Source: Thermoplasmata archaeon
Lineage (GTDB): Archaea; Thermoplasmatota; Thermoplasmata; Lutacidiplasmatales; UBA184
Assembly (NCBI GenBank): GCA_021828085.1
Contig: JAKATE010000129.1
Span: 1-5,460, forward strand
DNA length: 5,460 nucleotides
Direction of reading: 5' to 3'
The notes under the pieces were generated by a model. That model did not search any database. It was not told where the DNA came from and was given only the letters and a program-made list of their open reading frames with translations. The position numbers and the translations under genes were made by a program. Below, piece by piece: positions 1-5,460 of the stretch; the first letter of the stretch is position 1; each line of letters begins with the position of its first letter.

Positions 1-1232
1 CGCACATCTACCGGCCCCGCTCGGCCGGCGAGGGCTCCGGGCGGACGTGGTACCCGCCGTGGGCCAGCGGGTCCGCCTATGCCCTGCTCATCCAGATGGG
101 CGCCGAGATGACCCAGATGGAGAACCGCCTGGTCGTGACCCGCTTCAAGGACGGTTACGGGCCGGTGGGAGCCTGGTTCCTTCTCCTCAAGGCCATCGCC
201 ACCAACGCCACCGGGGACAGCTACGAGACTTCCCGCCTGCCCGAGCTTCGCGAGCGCGTGGGGAAGTACGCGGACGCGAAGCCCATGCCCACCTGCCTGC
301 GCAACCATCTGATGCTCCAGGAGATCCTGGCGGGCCGGGGACCGATCCTGCTGCACACCGAGAAGGTCCTCGACACGCCGGAGAAGGAGGCGGTGGGGTG
401 GGAGGACTTCCTCAACATGACCATCGGTCAGGCGGTCACCTGGGCCTCCCAGGGCATCGAGCCGAAGACCACCCCGTCAGAGCTCATCCTCTCCGAGCCG
501 TACGTCATGGGTTCCCACGCGGTCTGTGCGGGAGCCTGGACGAGCGGGCCGGCGGACATCGCCCCCCCGGAGTACCAGTGGGGGTACAATCGGATGACGA
601 CGGTGCAAGGGCTCTTCGGCGCCGGCGACACGGTCGGCGGCTCGGCGCACAAGTTCTCCAGCGGGTCCTATTCCGAAGGGCGCATCGCGGCCAAGGCCGC
701 GGTCGCATACATCCGGGACCACCCGGAGGCACCGAAAGCGAGCCCGGAGGAGATCGCCTCCCTCAAGGAGAGGCTCTTCGCCCCTTCCATCCGGTGGCAG
801 ACCGTAGGCCCCGGTATCACCGCCGGGACCGTCCACCCAGACCTCCTCTTCCCCGACCAGGGCCTCAACCGGCTGGAGAAGATCATGGACGAGTACGGCG
901 GGGGGGTCGCGGCCAACTATTCGACCAGCCGCAATCTGCTGGAGCGCGGCCTGAACCATCTGCACGCGCTCCGGGACGATATGGCCTACCTCGGCGCGCG
1001 GGACCTCCACCAGCTCCAGCGCTGTTGGGAGCTCGACCACCGCCTGTGGACCGCCGAGGCGGTCCTGCGGCACACCCTCTTCCGGGAGGAGACGCGCTGG
1101 CCCGGCTACTACTATCGGGCGGACTTCCCCCACGTGGACGACGAGCGCTGGAAGTGCTTCGTCAACTCCGTCTACGATCCGGCGACCCGGGAGTGGCGGT
1201 TGTTCACCCGCCCCCTCCACGCGCTCTTCTAG
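1..1232 (+). CDS. aprA: Adenylylsulfate (APS) reductase alpha subunit, 5' partial
   Basis: This is the FAD-containing catalytic subunit of dissimilatory APS reductase. With AprB it converts APS to AMP and sulfite in the cytoplasm, or runs in reverse in sulfur oxidisers. The reading frame is open from base 3 to TAG at 1230-1232, so the ATG at 96 is internal. About 409 residues are present; family members have roughly 630-660, so the N-terminal third, including the first FAD-binding motif, lies outside. Counting from the first codon, family hallmarks are NxRxxxxRFKDGYGPVGA (residues 41-57), GSHAVCAGAW (170-179), QWGYNRMTT, GAGDTVGG (about 206-213), HKFSSGSYSEGR and near the C-terminus GYYYRADFP and WKCFVNS. 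Arg47 and His172 are probably the active-site Arg and His known from the Archaeoglobus enzyme; I placed them by motif, not by alignment. The C-terminus looks intact. A PPP phosphatase gene follows after 30 bases. Whether the enzyme runs reductively or oxidatively cannot be judged here. Confidence 0.97.
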   Translation, partial: HIYRPRSAGEGSGRTWYPPWASGSAYALLIQMGAEMTQMENRLVVTRFKDGYGPVGAWFLLLKAIATNATGDSYETSRLPELRERVGKYADAKPMPTCLRNHLMLQEILAGRGPILLHTEKVLDTPEKEAVGWEDFLNMTIGQAVTWASQGIEPKTTPSELILSEPYVMGSHAVCAGAWTSGPADIAPPEYQWGYNRMTTVQGLFGAGDTVGGSAHKFSSGSYSEGRIAAKAAVAYIRDHPEAPKASPEEIASLKERLFAPSIRWQTVGPGITAGTVHPDLLFPDQGLNRLEKIMDEYGGGVAANYSTSRNLLERGLNHLHALRDDMAYLGARDLHQLQRCWELDHRLWTAEAVLRHTLFREETRWPGYYYRADFPHVDDERWKCFVNSVYDPATREWRLFTRPLHALF

Positions 1233-1247
1233 CCGGGGCCACCCGAG

Positions 1248-1253
1248 AGGAGG
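1248..1253 (+). promoter_or_regulatory. Shine-Dalgarno site of the phosphatase gene
   Basis: AGGAGG lies 9 bases before the GTG at 1263. It supports that GTG as the start, because the frame has no early ATG: the next methionine is residue 208 or later in the protein. The site sits within the 30-base spacer after aprA, which has no obvious terminator, so co-transcription with aprA is likely. Confidence 0.8.
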
Positions 1254-1262
1254 GACCGGCGC

Positions 1263-2282
1263 GTGGAGAGCTGGGGATCGCGGGTCCGAGAGGACCCCAC
1301 GTCCCTGGTGGGCGAACCGGCCTCGAGCCTCCACGAGCTCTTGGACGAGGTGGACGAGGCCTTCGCCCGTTCCGGGTCGCCGCTCTTCGTGGAGATCCCC
1401 TCCGACCGGCCGGTCACGTTGATCGGGGACAGCCACGGCGACTGGCCCGCGGTCTCGGCCGCCCTGAGACACGCCCGTCACGGGCCGGTCCCGGGCCGGT
1501 TCGTCGGTCTCGGGGACTATGTCGACCGGGCGACCTGGAGCGAGCCGGACCCGGCCGCGCTTCCGAACGGCTCGATCTGGAACGCGGCCTACCTCCTCGC
1601 CTGGAACGCGGCGGCCCCCGGGGAGGTGGTGCTCCTTCGGGGGAACCACGAGGCCACCCGGCAGATCCCGGTTCCTAACCCCACCCTCCTTCGCGAGCTG
1701 GGGCGCGCGTACCCCCCCGAGGAGGCGTCGGTGCTCTGGGAGAGGCTCACCCGGGCGTTGGAGCGGCTCCCTCTCGCCGCGAGGACCGCCAACGGGGTCT
1801 TCCTCGCCCATGGCGGGATCCCGCCGGCGGACCGGCGGGACCCTCGCCAATGGCGCGCGGACGACCGGGAACTGCTCGAGGCCCTCCTCTGGAGCGACCC
1901 GGAGTTCGAACATCCCCCGAGCCGCGTCGTCGGTCCTCCCTACGGGGCCTCCGAGCTAGAGGAGTTCCTCCAGGAGTTCGGATGCGGGTTCATGATCAAG
2001 GGCCATGCCCCCTGGCACTCCGGCCGAGCCATCTACGGAGGACGGCTGCTCACCCTCCACACGAGCGACCTGTTCTCCCGTTTCGGGGAAGGAGGGGTCT
2101 ACCTGGCCGAGCTCCCCGCCCTCCCGCGGATCTCGTCCCTGGGGGAGGTCACGCTCCGGGCGTGGGAGCACGGCGCTTGGAAGCCCCGGGCCATGGCCAT
2201 GAGCACGATGCCCCCGGCCTTCCCCACGTCCGCCGAGGCGAGCGGAGGAACCTCTTCGGGGCCGGTCCGGACGATCCAGTGA
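1263..2282 (+). CDS. PPP-family (PP1-like) metallophosphatase
   Basis: A 339-residue protein with a GTG start and a strong upstream Shine-Dalgarno site. It has the ordered motifs of the PPP phosphoesterase family: GDSHG (55-59), GDYVDR (84-89), GNHE (127-130), HGG (183-185), LLWSDP (208-213) and KGH (246-248), then a histidine at 266. Expected ligands for two metals are Asp56, His58, Asp85, Asn128, His129, His183 and His248, all present. LLWSDP is typical of eukaryotic-type Ser/Thr phosphatases, so the likely reaction is hydrolysis of phosphoserine/threonine, but PPP enzymes also include ApaH-type nucleotide hydrolases and the substrate is open. Departures from PP1 are GDYVDRA for GDxxDRG, KGH for RAH, roughly 10 extra residues between GDYVDR and GNHE, and LHTSDLF where PP1 has its APNY segment. 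No signal peptide or membrane segment is seen, so it is probably cytoplasmic. About 50 residues precede the catalytic fold, and a low-complexity Ala/Ser/Gly/Pro tail ends the protein. Confidence 0.9.
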   Translation: MESWGSRVREDPTSLVGEPASSLHELLDEVDEAFARSGSPLFVEIPSDRPVTLIGDSHGDWPAVSAALRHARHGPVPGRFVGLGDYVDRATWSEPDPAALPNGSIWNAAYLLAWNAAAPGEVVLLRGNHEATRQIPVPNPTLLRELGRAYPPEEASVLWERLTRALERLPLAARTANGVFLAHGGIPPADRRDPRQWRADDRELLEALLWSDPEFEHPPSRVVGPPYGASELEEFLQEFGCGFMIKGHAPWHSGRAIYGGRLLTLHTSDLFSRFGEGGVYLAELPALPRISSLGEVTLRAWEHGAWKPRAMAMSTMPPAFPTSAEASGGTSSGPVRTIQ

Positions 2283-2514
2283 GGGAGGACCATGCACGTT
2301 AGAGGGCGCGGACCGGGTTTGCCTCTGGAAACGAGGGACGACCCCGCGGAGAGGGGACTCAGAGGGAATAGCTCGCGGCCTCCGAAGAGGAGCCGGCGGA
2401 CACGTTCGGCCCGGATCCTCGGACCTTGGCTAGCCCCCCAGTCCCTCTCGATGGCACCTTCCGTGCTCCCACCGGCGCCCGGCTCAAGCGAGACCATGTT
2501 CCATCCAATGGAGG

Positions 2515-2524
2515 GGAGCGCTCC
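2515..2524. promoter_or_regulatory. 10-base palindrome upstream of etfB (possible operator)
   Basis: GGAGCGCTCC is a perfect palindrome ending 23 bases before the etfB ATG. Its place would suit an operator or a small leader hairpin. Palindromes of this size arise by chance several times in a GC-rich window this long, so the functional reading is weak. Confidence 0.15.
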
Positions 2525-2534
2525 ACGCTTCCCC

Positions 2535-2540
2535 GGGAGG
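2535..2540 (+). promoter_or_regulatory. Shine-Dalgarno site of etfB
   Basis: GGGAGG lies 7 bases before the ATG at 2548, an ideal distance. This fixes the start of etfB at 2548 and agrees with family length. Confidence 0.8.
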
Positions 2541-2547
2541 CGGGCGG

Positions 2548-3336
2548 ATGCCTGAGGCGATCCGGATCGGAGTGGCGGTCAAGCACGGGATCGATGTCGC
2601 CCTGGCCCGGGCCGATCGCGCGAGCGGCCTGGTGAACCTGGCCAGCGCACCGCGGAAGACCAGCGACTTTGACCGCAACGCCGTGGAAGAGGCGGTCCGG
2701 ATCCGCGAGCGCCAGGGGGGCAGCGTCACGGCGATCTCTGTGGGAGGGCCGGCCGCCCGGGAGGCCCTGCGCGATGCCGCGGCGATCGGGGCGGATGAGC
2801 TGGTCCTGGTCACCTCGGAGAAGTGGGGCGAGTGGGACACGCGCGCTGTCGCCCGCCTCCTTGTGGCCACGTTCCGGAAGCTCGGAGGGTTCGACCTCTT
2901 CCTCGTGGGGGAAGGGAGCACGGACCACTTCGCCGGTCTCGTGGGACCCCGGGTGGCCGCCGAGCTGAACATCGCGGACATCGCCTACGTGCGAAAGCTG
3001 ACGATGGAGGCCGGTGGGGTCGTCGCCGAACGGGACCTGGAGCGGGAGGTGGAGGTGCTCCGGGCCCGCTTCCCGGTCGTCCTCACCGTAGGGCAGGAGA
3101 TCAACACCCCCCGCCTGCCGACTTTCATGGCGAACCTCAAGGCCACCAAGAAGGAGGTCCGGGTCCTCGGTCCGGGGGAGCTCGGCCTCTCCGAGGAGGA
3201 GCTCGCCCCGAGCGTCGTCCTCGAGCGCGTCGCCGTCCCGGACATCCCCCGGCGCCAGGTCGCCCTCTCCGGTACCCCCGAGGAGGTCGCCACGCGGCTC
3301 CGGGACGCCCTGCGGTCGGACGGAGTGCTCCCATGA
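2548..3336 (+). CDS. etfB: Electron transfer flavoprotein beta subunit (FixA type)
   Basis: A 262-residue beta subunit of a soluble electron-transfer flavoprotein, the usual length for the family. It binds the nucleotide cofactor (AMP or a second FAD) and docks with EtfA to pass electrons from dehydrogenases to an ETF:quinone oxidoreductase. Visible signs are the N-terminal strand ending VAVKHGID (9-16, the VKQVPD position), FDRNAVEEAVRIRE (41-54), an alpha/beta core with DLFLVGEGSTDHFAGLVGP (116-134), and INTPRLPTFMANLKATKK (185-202). The STDHFAGLVG stretch matches the FixA pattern (E. coli FixA has SSDLYAQQVG, from memory) rather than the AIDGDTxQ of housekeeping mitochondrial-type EtfB. 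The start is chosen by the GGGAGG at 2535. The last codons overlap etfA in ATGA, so the two subunits are translationally coupled. Whether it is an electron-bifurcating ETF cannot be decided by eye. Confidence 0.95.
   Translation: MPEAIRIGVAVKHGIDVALARADRASGLVNLASAPRKTSDFDRNAVEEAVRIRERQGGSVTAISVGGPAAREALRDAAAIGADELVLVTSEKWGEWDTRAVARLLVATFRKLGGFDLFLVGEGSTDHFAGLVGPRVAAELNIADIAYVRKLTMEAGGVVAERDLEREVEVLRARFPVVLTVGQEINTPRLPTFMANLKATKKEVRVLGPGELGLSEEELAPSVVLERVAVPDIPRRQVALSGTPEEVATRLRDALRSDGVLP
3322..3325 (+). promoter_or_regulatory. Shine-Dalgarno site of etfA inside etfB
   Basis: GGAG lies 7 bases before the ATG at 3333, inside the end of etfB. Together with the ATGA overlap it marks the true etfA start; the same frame is open much further upstream (to 2823) but only as an out-of-frame reading of etfB. 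Confidence 0.7.
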
Positions 3337-4283
3337 GCGGGGAGGAGATCCTCTGCTACTCCGAGGAGGGCGCCATCACCGCAGACCTTGTGCGGCTCGC
3401 CCGCTCCCTGGCCCCCGAAGCCGGGAGCCGGGTCCGGGCCGTCGTCCCTCCGGGCGCCGACCCCAGCCTCTCCGACCTCCTCGCGAAGGCCGGTGCGCAC
3501 TCGCTCCACCTGGTGAGCGGGAAGTGGGGAGGCGACGCGCTCGCCGATGCCGCCCTCCTCGGCCGGCTTGTCCGGGAGCTCCGACCGACGCTCGTCCTGG
3601 TGGGATCCACGAAGCGAGGGCGAGAGGCCGTCGGGCGGCTCGCGGGAGCTCTCGACCTCCCCGCCGTCACCGGGGTGACCGCCCTACACCTGAACGAGGG
3701 CACGGTCCTCGTGGAACGGGAGGCGCTCAGCGGCAATGCCGTGGCGACGGAGCGGATCTCCCGCCGGCCCGCGGTCGTCGCAGTCCTCCCGGGCACCAGT
3801 GCGCCCGACCCTCCCCCCGCCCCGACGGTGGATCGGAGCGAGCACGTGGCTCCCGAGGCTCCCACCCTGCTGGAGCGGGTGGAGGTGCGTGGGAAGGCGG
3901 GAGGGCAGCTCGAGATCGAGAAGGCGGAGCGGATCGTCACCATCGGTCGGGGGCTCAAGAAGAAGGAGGACCTCGGCCTCATCGAAGCGCTCGCCCGGTC
4001 CCTCCAGGCCGAGGTCGGCTGCACGCGGCCGCTCGCCGCGGAGGCCGGCTGGCTCAGTGATGACCACTGGATCGGCCTCACGGGCCACCGGGTCCATCCG
4101 AAGCTCTACCTGGCCATCGGGGTCTCCGGGGCGGTCCAGCACCTCGTCGGGATGCGCTCCTCGCGCGTGGTGGTGGCCCTCAACAAGGACGCCAACGCCC
4201 CCATCTTCTCCCAGGCCGACTACAAGATCGTGGGCGACCTCTACCAGGTCGTGCCGGCCCTCGTGAAGGCCCTCACCCCCTGA
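3333..4283 (+). CDS. etfA: Electron transfer flavoprotein alpha subunit (FixB type)
   Basis: A 316-residue FAD-binding alpha subunit that pairs with EtfB. Residues 1-150 form the N-terminal alpha/beta domain, a Pro/Ala-rich linker runs over about 153-177, and the C-terminal FAD domain follows. That domain shows TIGRGLKKKEDL (203-214), GCTRPLAAEAGW (229-240), WIGLTG (246-251), and the full EtfA signature from LYLAIGVSGAVQH (258-270) through VALNKDANAPIF (281-292) to ADYKIVGDLYQVVPAL. The Thr-Arg at 231-232 is the position that contacts the flavin in relatives. The GCTRP form and the linker-plus-signature pattern resemble FixB. The start is the ATG overlapping the etfB stop (ATGA), with GGAG 7 bases upstream; the longer open frame from 2823 is rejected because it lies over etfB. 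The gene ends 39 bases before the convergent fixC-like gene. Confidence 0.96.
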   Translation: MSGEEILCYSEEGAITADLVRLARSLAPEAGSRVRAVVPPGADPSLSDLLAKAGAHSLHLVSGKWGGDALADAALLGRLVRELRPTLVLVGSTKRGREAVGRLAGALDLPAVTGVTALHLNEGTVLVEREALSGNAVATERISRRPAVVAVLPGTSAPDPPPAPTVDRSEHVAPEAPTLLERVEVRGKAGGQLEIEKAERIVTIGRGLKKKEDLGLIEALARSLQAEVGCTRPLAAEAGWLSDDHWIGLTGHRVHPKLYLAIGVSGAVQHLVGMRSSRVVVALNKDANAPIFSQADYKIVGDLYQVVPALVKALTP

Positions 4284-4288
4284 GCTCC

Positions 4289-4319
4289 TCCCGGGGAGCG
4301 GGGCTCAAGGTCCCCGGGA
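4289..4319. terminator. GC-rich inverted repeat, possible bidirectional terminator
   Basis: A perfect 9-bp inverted repeat, TCCCGGGGA (4289-4297) and TCCCCGGGA (4311-4319), has a 13-base loop. It fills most of the 39-base spacer between two convergent genes and would form a stable stem in either transcript. No T tract follows on either side, so classic intrinsic termination is not certain. A competing hairpin, GCTCC (4284-4288) with GGAGC (4295-4299), shares bases with the left arm. The location argues for termination more than the sequence does. Confidence 0.5.
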
Positions 4320-4322
4320 AGG

Positions 4323-5460
4323 CTACAGCGTGCGCATCGCCTTGAGGAGGTCGCGCCCGAGGGTCAGGTTGGAGACCCGTCCCCGGCGCACGGAGCGCAG
4401 AACGGCGTTCACGTGCTCACGTGGGGAACCGTCGACAAAGTACGCCCGGTGGAGCAGCGCGTTCATCATCTCAGGGTACACGCCGTAGAGCCGGGGGTTC
4501 GAGAGGACCTTCGGATAGTCCCGGTGGGTCCGTAAGTCCCGCAGGACGAAGCTCGAATCGAGCCGGGAGCGATAGCGGGCGAGGAAGCCCGCGGAGGGAT
4601 CCTTGGCCTTGACGGACTCGGCCGCCACCTCCCCTGCCAGGCGCCCGGACTCGAGGGCGAAGTCCATGCCGCGGAGGGTGAGGCCGGTACTGAGGAACAT
4701 CTGACCGGCCGAGCCGGCCAGGAGGAATCCATCCCCGCTGAGCGGAGGTACCGAGGCGAGCCCACCCTCGTTCACGACGCATCCGCTATACTCGAGGAGC
4801 GTTCCCCCGTCGAGGTAGCGCGAGACGAGAGGATGCTGCTTGAAATCCTCCAGGACCTCGTACATAGGGACCTGGTGACGGACCACCGAACCCAGGTTGA
4901 GGATCATCCCGACGGAGAGGGAGTCCCGGTTGGTGTAGAGGAATCCGCCCCCCTCGACCCCGGAGGGGAGGCCCGTCAGGGTGAACTGGCAACCTTCGAG
5001 GCCCCGGAGCTGAAATCGGCGCTCGATCTCCCCCTCCGGAAGTCCAATCACCTGCTTCACCCCGATCCCGACGGTCTCGGCGGAGAGGGGCGGCTCCAGG
5101 CCCGCGGTCTGGCTGGTGAGGGCGTTGAACCCTTCCGCCACGACGGTCACGTCCGCGTGGAGCTCATCCTCGCCCAGGCGGACCCCCACGACCTTTCCCT
5201 GCTCCCGGACCAGCCGGTCCACCCGGGAGCCGAAGACCGCCGTGGCACCGGCGGCCTCGGCCTTGGCGACGAGCCAGGGGTCGAGCTTCCCCCGCAGGAC
5301 GCTGAAGGAGTTGAACGGGGGCTCGGCGAAAGCGTGGTCGTAGAAGTCGATGGAGGTGGCCTGGGTCGGGGTGAGCAACGAGAGCACGTTACGGGAGATG
5401 GCGCGCTCCACCGGCGAGGGGTCCTCCTTCCAGAACTCCGGGAACATCCGGGAGAGCCCG
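4323..5460 (-). CDS. fixC: FixC-like ETF-linked flavoprotein dehydrogenase, 5' partial
   Basis: A FAD-dependent oxidoreductase of the FixC/ETF:quinone oxidoreductase family, which takes electrons from ETF toward the quinone pool. The frame stays open to the right edge, so the ATG at 5447 is internal; 378 residues are visible of an expected 430 or so, and the N-terminal GxGxxG dinucleotide motif lies outside. Counting from the Met at 5447, it matches E. coli FixC (recalled from memory) through FSVLRGKLDPWL (48-59), AEGFNA (104-109), GIGVKQVIGLP (127-137), GGGFLYTNRDSLSVGM (166-181), EDFKQHPLVSRYLDGG (200-215), LTLRGMDFALESG (256-268) and the NPRLYGVYPEM stretch. No cysteine cluster is present, as expected for FixC, whose iron-sulfur partner is the separate FixX. 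Two flavin-contact motifs differ from the family: AEG for ADG at 104-106 and AGSAG for GDAxG at 244-248. It runs convergently to etfBA, not with them as in fixABCX operons, and no fixX follows it. Confidence 0.92.
   Translation of the reverse strand, partial: GLSRMFPEFWKEDPSPVERAISRNVLSLLTPTQATSIDFYDHAFAEPPFNSFSVLRGKLDPWLVAKAEAAGATAVFGSRVDRLVREQGKVVGVRLGEDELHADVTVVAEGFNALTSQTAGLEPPLSAETVGIGVKQVIGLPEGEIERRFQLRGLEGCQFTLTGLPSGVEGGGFLYTNRDSLSVGMILNLGSVVRHQVPMYEVLEDFKQHPLVSRYLDGGTLLEYSGCVVNEGGLASVPPLSGDGFLLAGSAGQMFLSTGLTLRGMDFALESGRLAGEVAAESVKAKDPSAGFLARYRSRLDSSFVLRDLRTHRDYPKVLSNPRLYGVYPEMMNALLHRAYFVDGSPREHVNAVLRSVRRGRVSNLTLGRDLLKAMRTL

Larger units (their letters stand above)
2283..2547. other. 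265-base gap without a convincing gene
   Basis: This spacer separates the phosphatase stop codon from the etfB start. Translations in all frames give Arg/Pro/Ser-rich peptides without family motifs. I found no tRNA arms, no riboswitch-like pattern and no T-rich terminator. Small symmetric elements exist: a 5-bp inverted repeat TCCAT/ATGGA with a 3-base loop at 2500-2512, and a perfect 10-base palindrome GGAGCGCTCC at 2515-2524, 23 bases before the etfB start. The region probably holds the etfBA promoter and 5' leader, but no -10/-35 or TATA/BRE element stands out. Confidence 0.5.

Noticed and set aside
47..1678. Long plus-strand open frame of 543 codons across aprA and the phosphatase gene
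   Set aside because: Its product is Arg/Pro/Gly-rich with no family motif and it lies over two well-recognised genes in another frame; long spurious frames are expected in GC-rich DNA.
477..1913. Minus-strand open frame of 478 codons antisense to aprA and the phosphatase gene
   Set aside because: Low-complexity translation without recognisable motifs, fully opposite two conserved genes.
2384..2400. GGCCTC/GAGGAGCC hairpin as a terminator for the phosphatase gene
   Set aside because: The stem needs a bulge and a wobble pair, has no T tract, and lies about 100 bases past the stop codon.
2292..2555. Possible small gene of 87 codons in the spacer before etfB, with GGAGG just upstream
   Set aside because: The GGAGG is only 3 bases from the ATG, the peptide is Arg/Pro/Ser-rich without motifs, and it runs over the etfB ribosome site and start.
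2359..2981. Minus-strand open frames opposite the spacer and the start of etfB
   Set aside because: Shadow frames of etfB with no motif; they extend across a clear etfB coding region.
2823..3332. Upstream extension of the etfA frame
   Set aside because: It is an out-of-frame reading of etfB; homology to EtfA begins only at the ATG at 3333, which has its own Shine-Dalgarno site and the ATGA overlap.

Overview
The window is a GC-rich (about two thirds or more G+C by eye), gene-dense stretch of a prokaryotic genome. It holds five protein-coding genes: four on the plus strand and one convergent on the minus strand. Two are cut by the window edges. Clear Shine-Dalgarno motifs precede the three starts that can be seen. 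The genes point to an uncultured organism with dissimilatory sulfur metabolism and flavin-based electron transfer. The sequence alone does not settle whether it is a bacterium or an archaeon. The Fix/ETF proteins are of a type found both in bacteria such as E. coli and in archaea such as Thermoplasma.

Layout. Positions 1-1232 encode the C-terminal two thirds of AprA, the flavoprotein subunit of dissimilatory adenylylsulfate (APS) reductase. After 30 bases comes a GTG-started gene (1263-2282) for a PPP-family, PP1-like metallophosphatase. A 265-base gap (2283-2547) shows no convincing gene or RNA. It is followed by etfB/fixA (2548-3336) and etfA/fixB (3333-4283), which overlap in an ATGA and form an electron-transfer flavoprotein. 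Only 39 bases separate etfA from the end of a FixC-like flavoprotein dehydrogenase on the minus strand (4323-5460, start outside the window). That spacer carries a GC-rich inverted repeat that could end transcription from both sides.

How the genes may work together. EtfB and EtfA form a soluble heterodimer that carries electrons, and FixC is the usual membrane-side flavoprotein partner that passes ETF electrons toward quinone. AprA interconverts APS and AMP plus sulfite, normally with AprB and an external electron donor such as the QmoABC complex. No Qmo, Sat or AprB gene is in the window. The closeness of aprA to an ETF/FixC module is therefore suggestive but unproven. The phosphatase gene sits where it would probably be co-transcribed with aprA.

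Most notable points: FixC lacks the usual acidic residue of its GD(A) flavin motif, etfBA and fixC are arranged convergently with no fixX downstream of fixC, and a eukaryotic-type PPP phosphatase lies directly behind aprA. I saw no CRISPR array, tRNA, rRNA, insertion sequence or clear mobile element.
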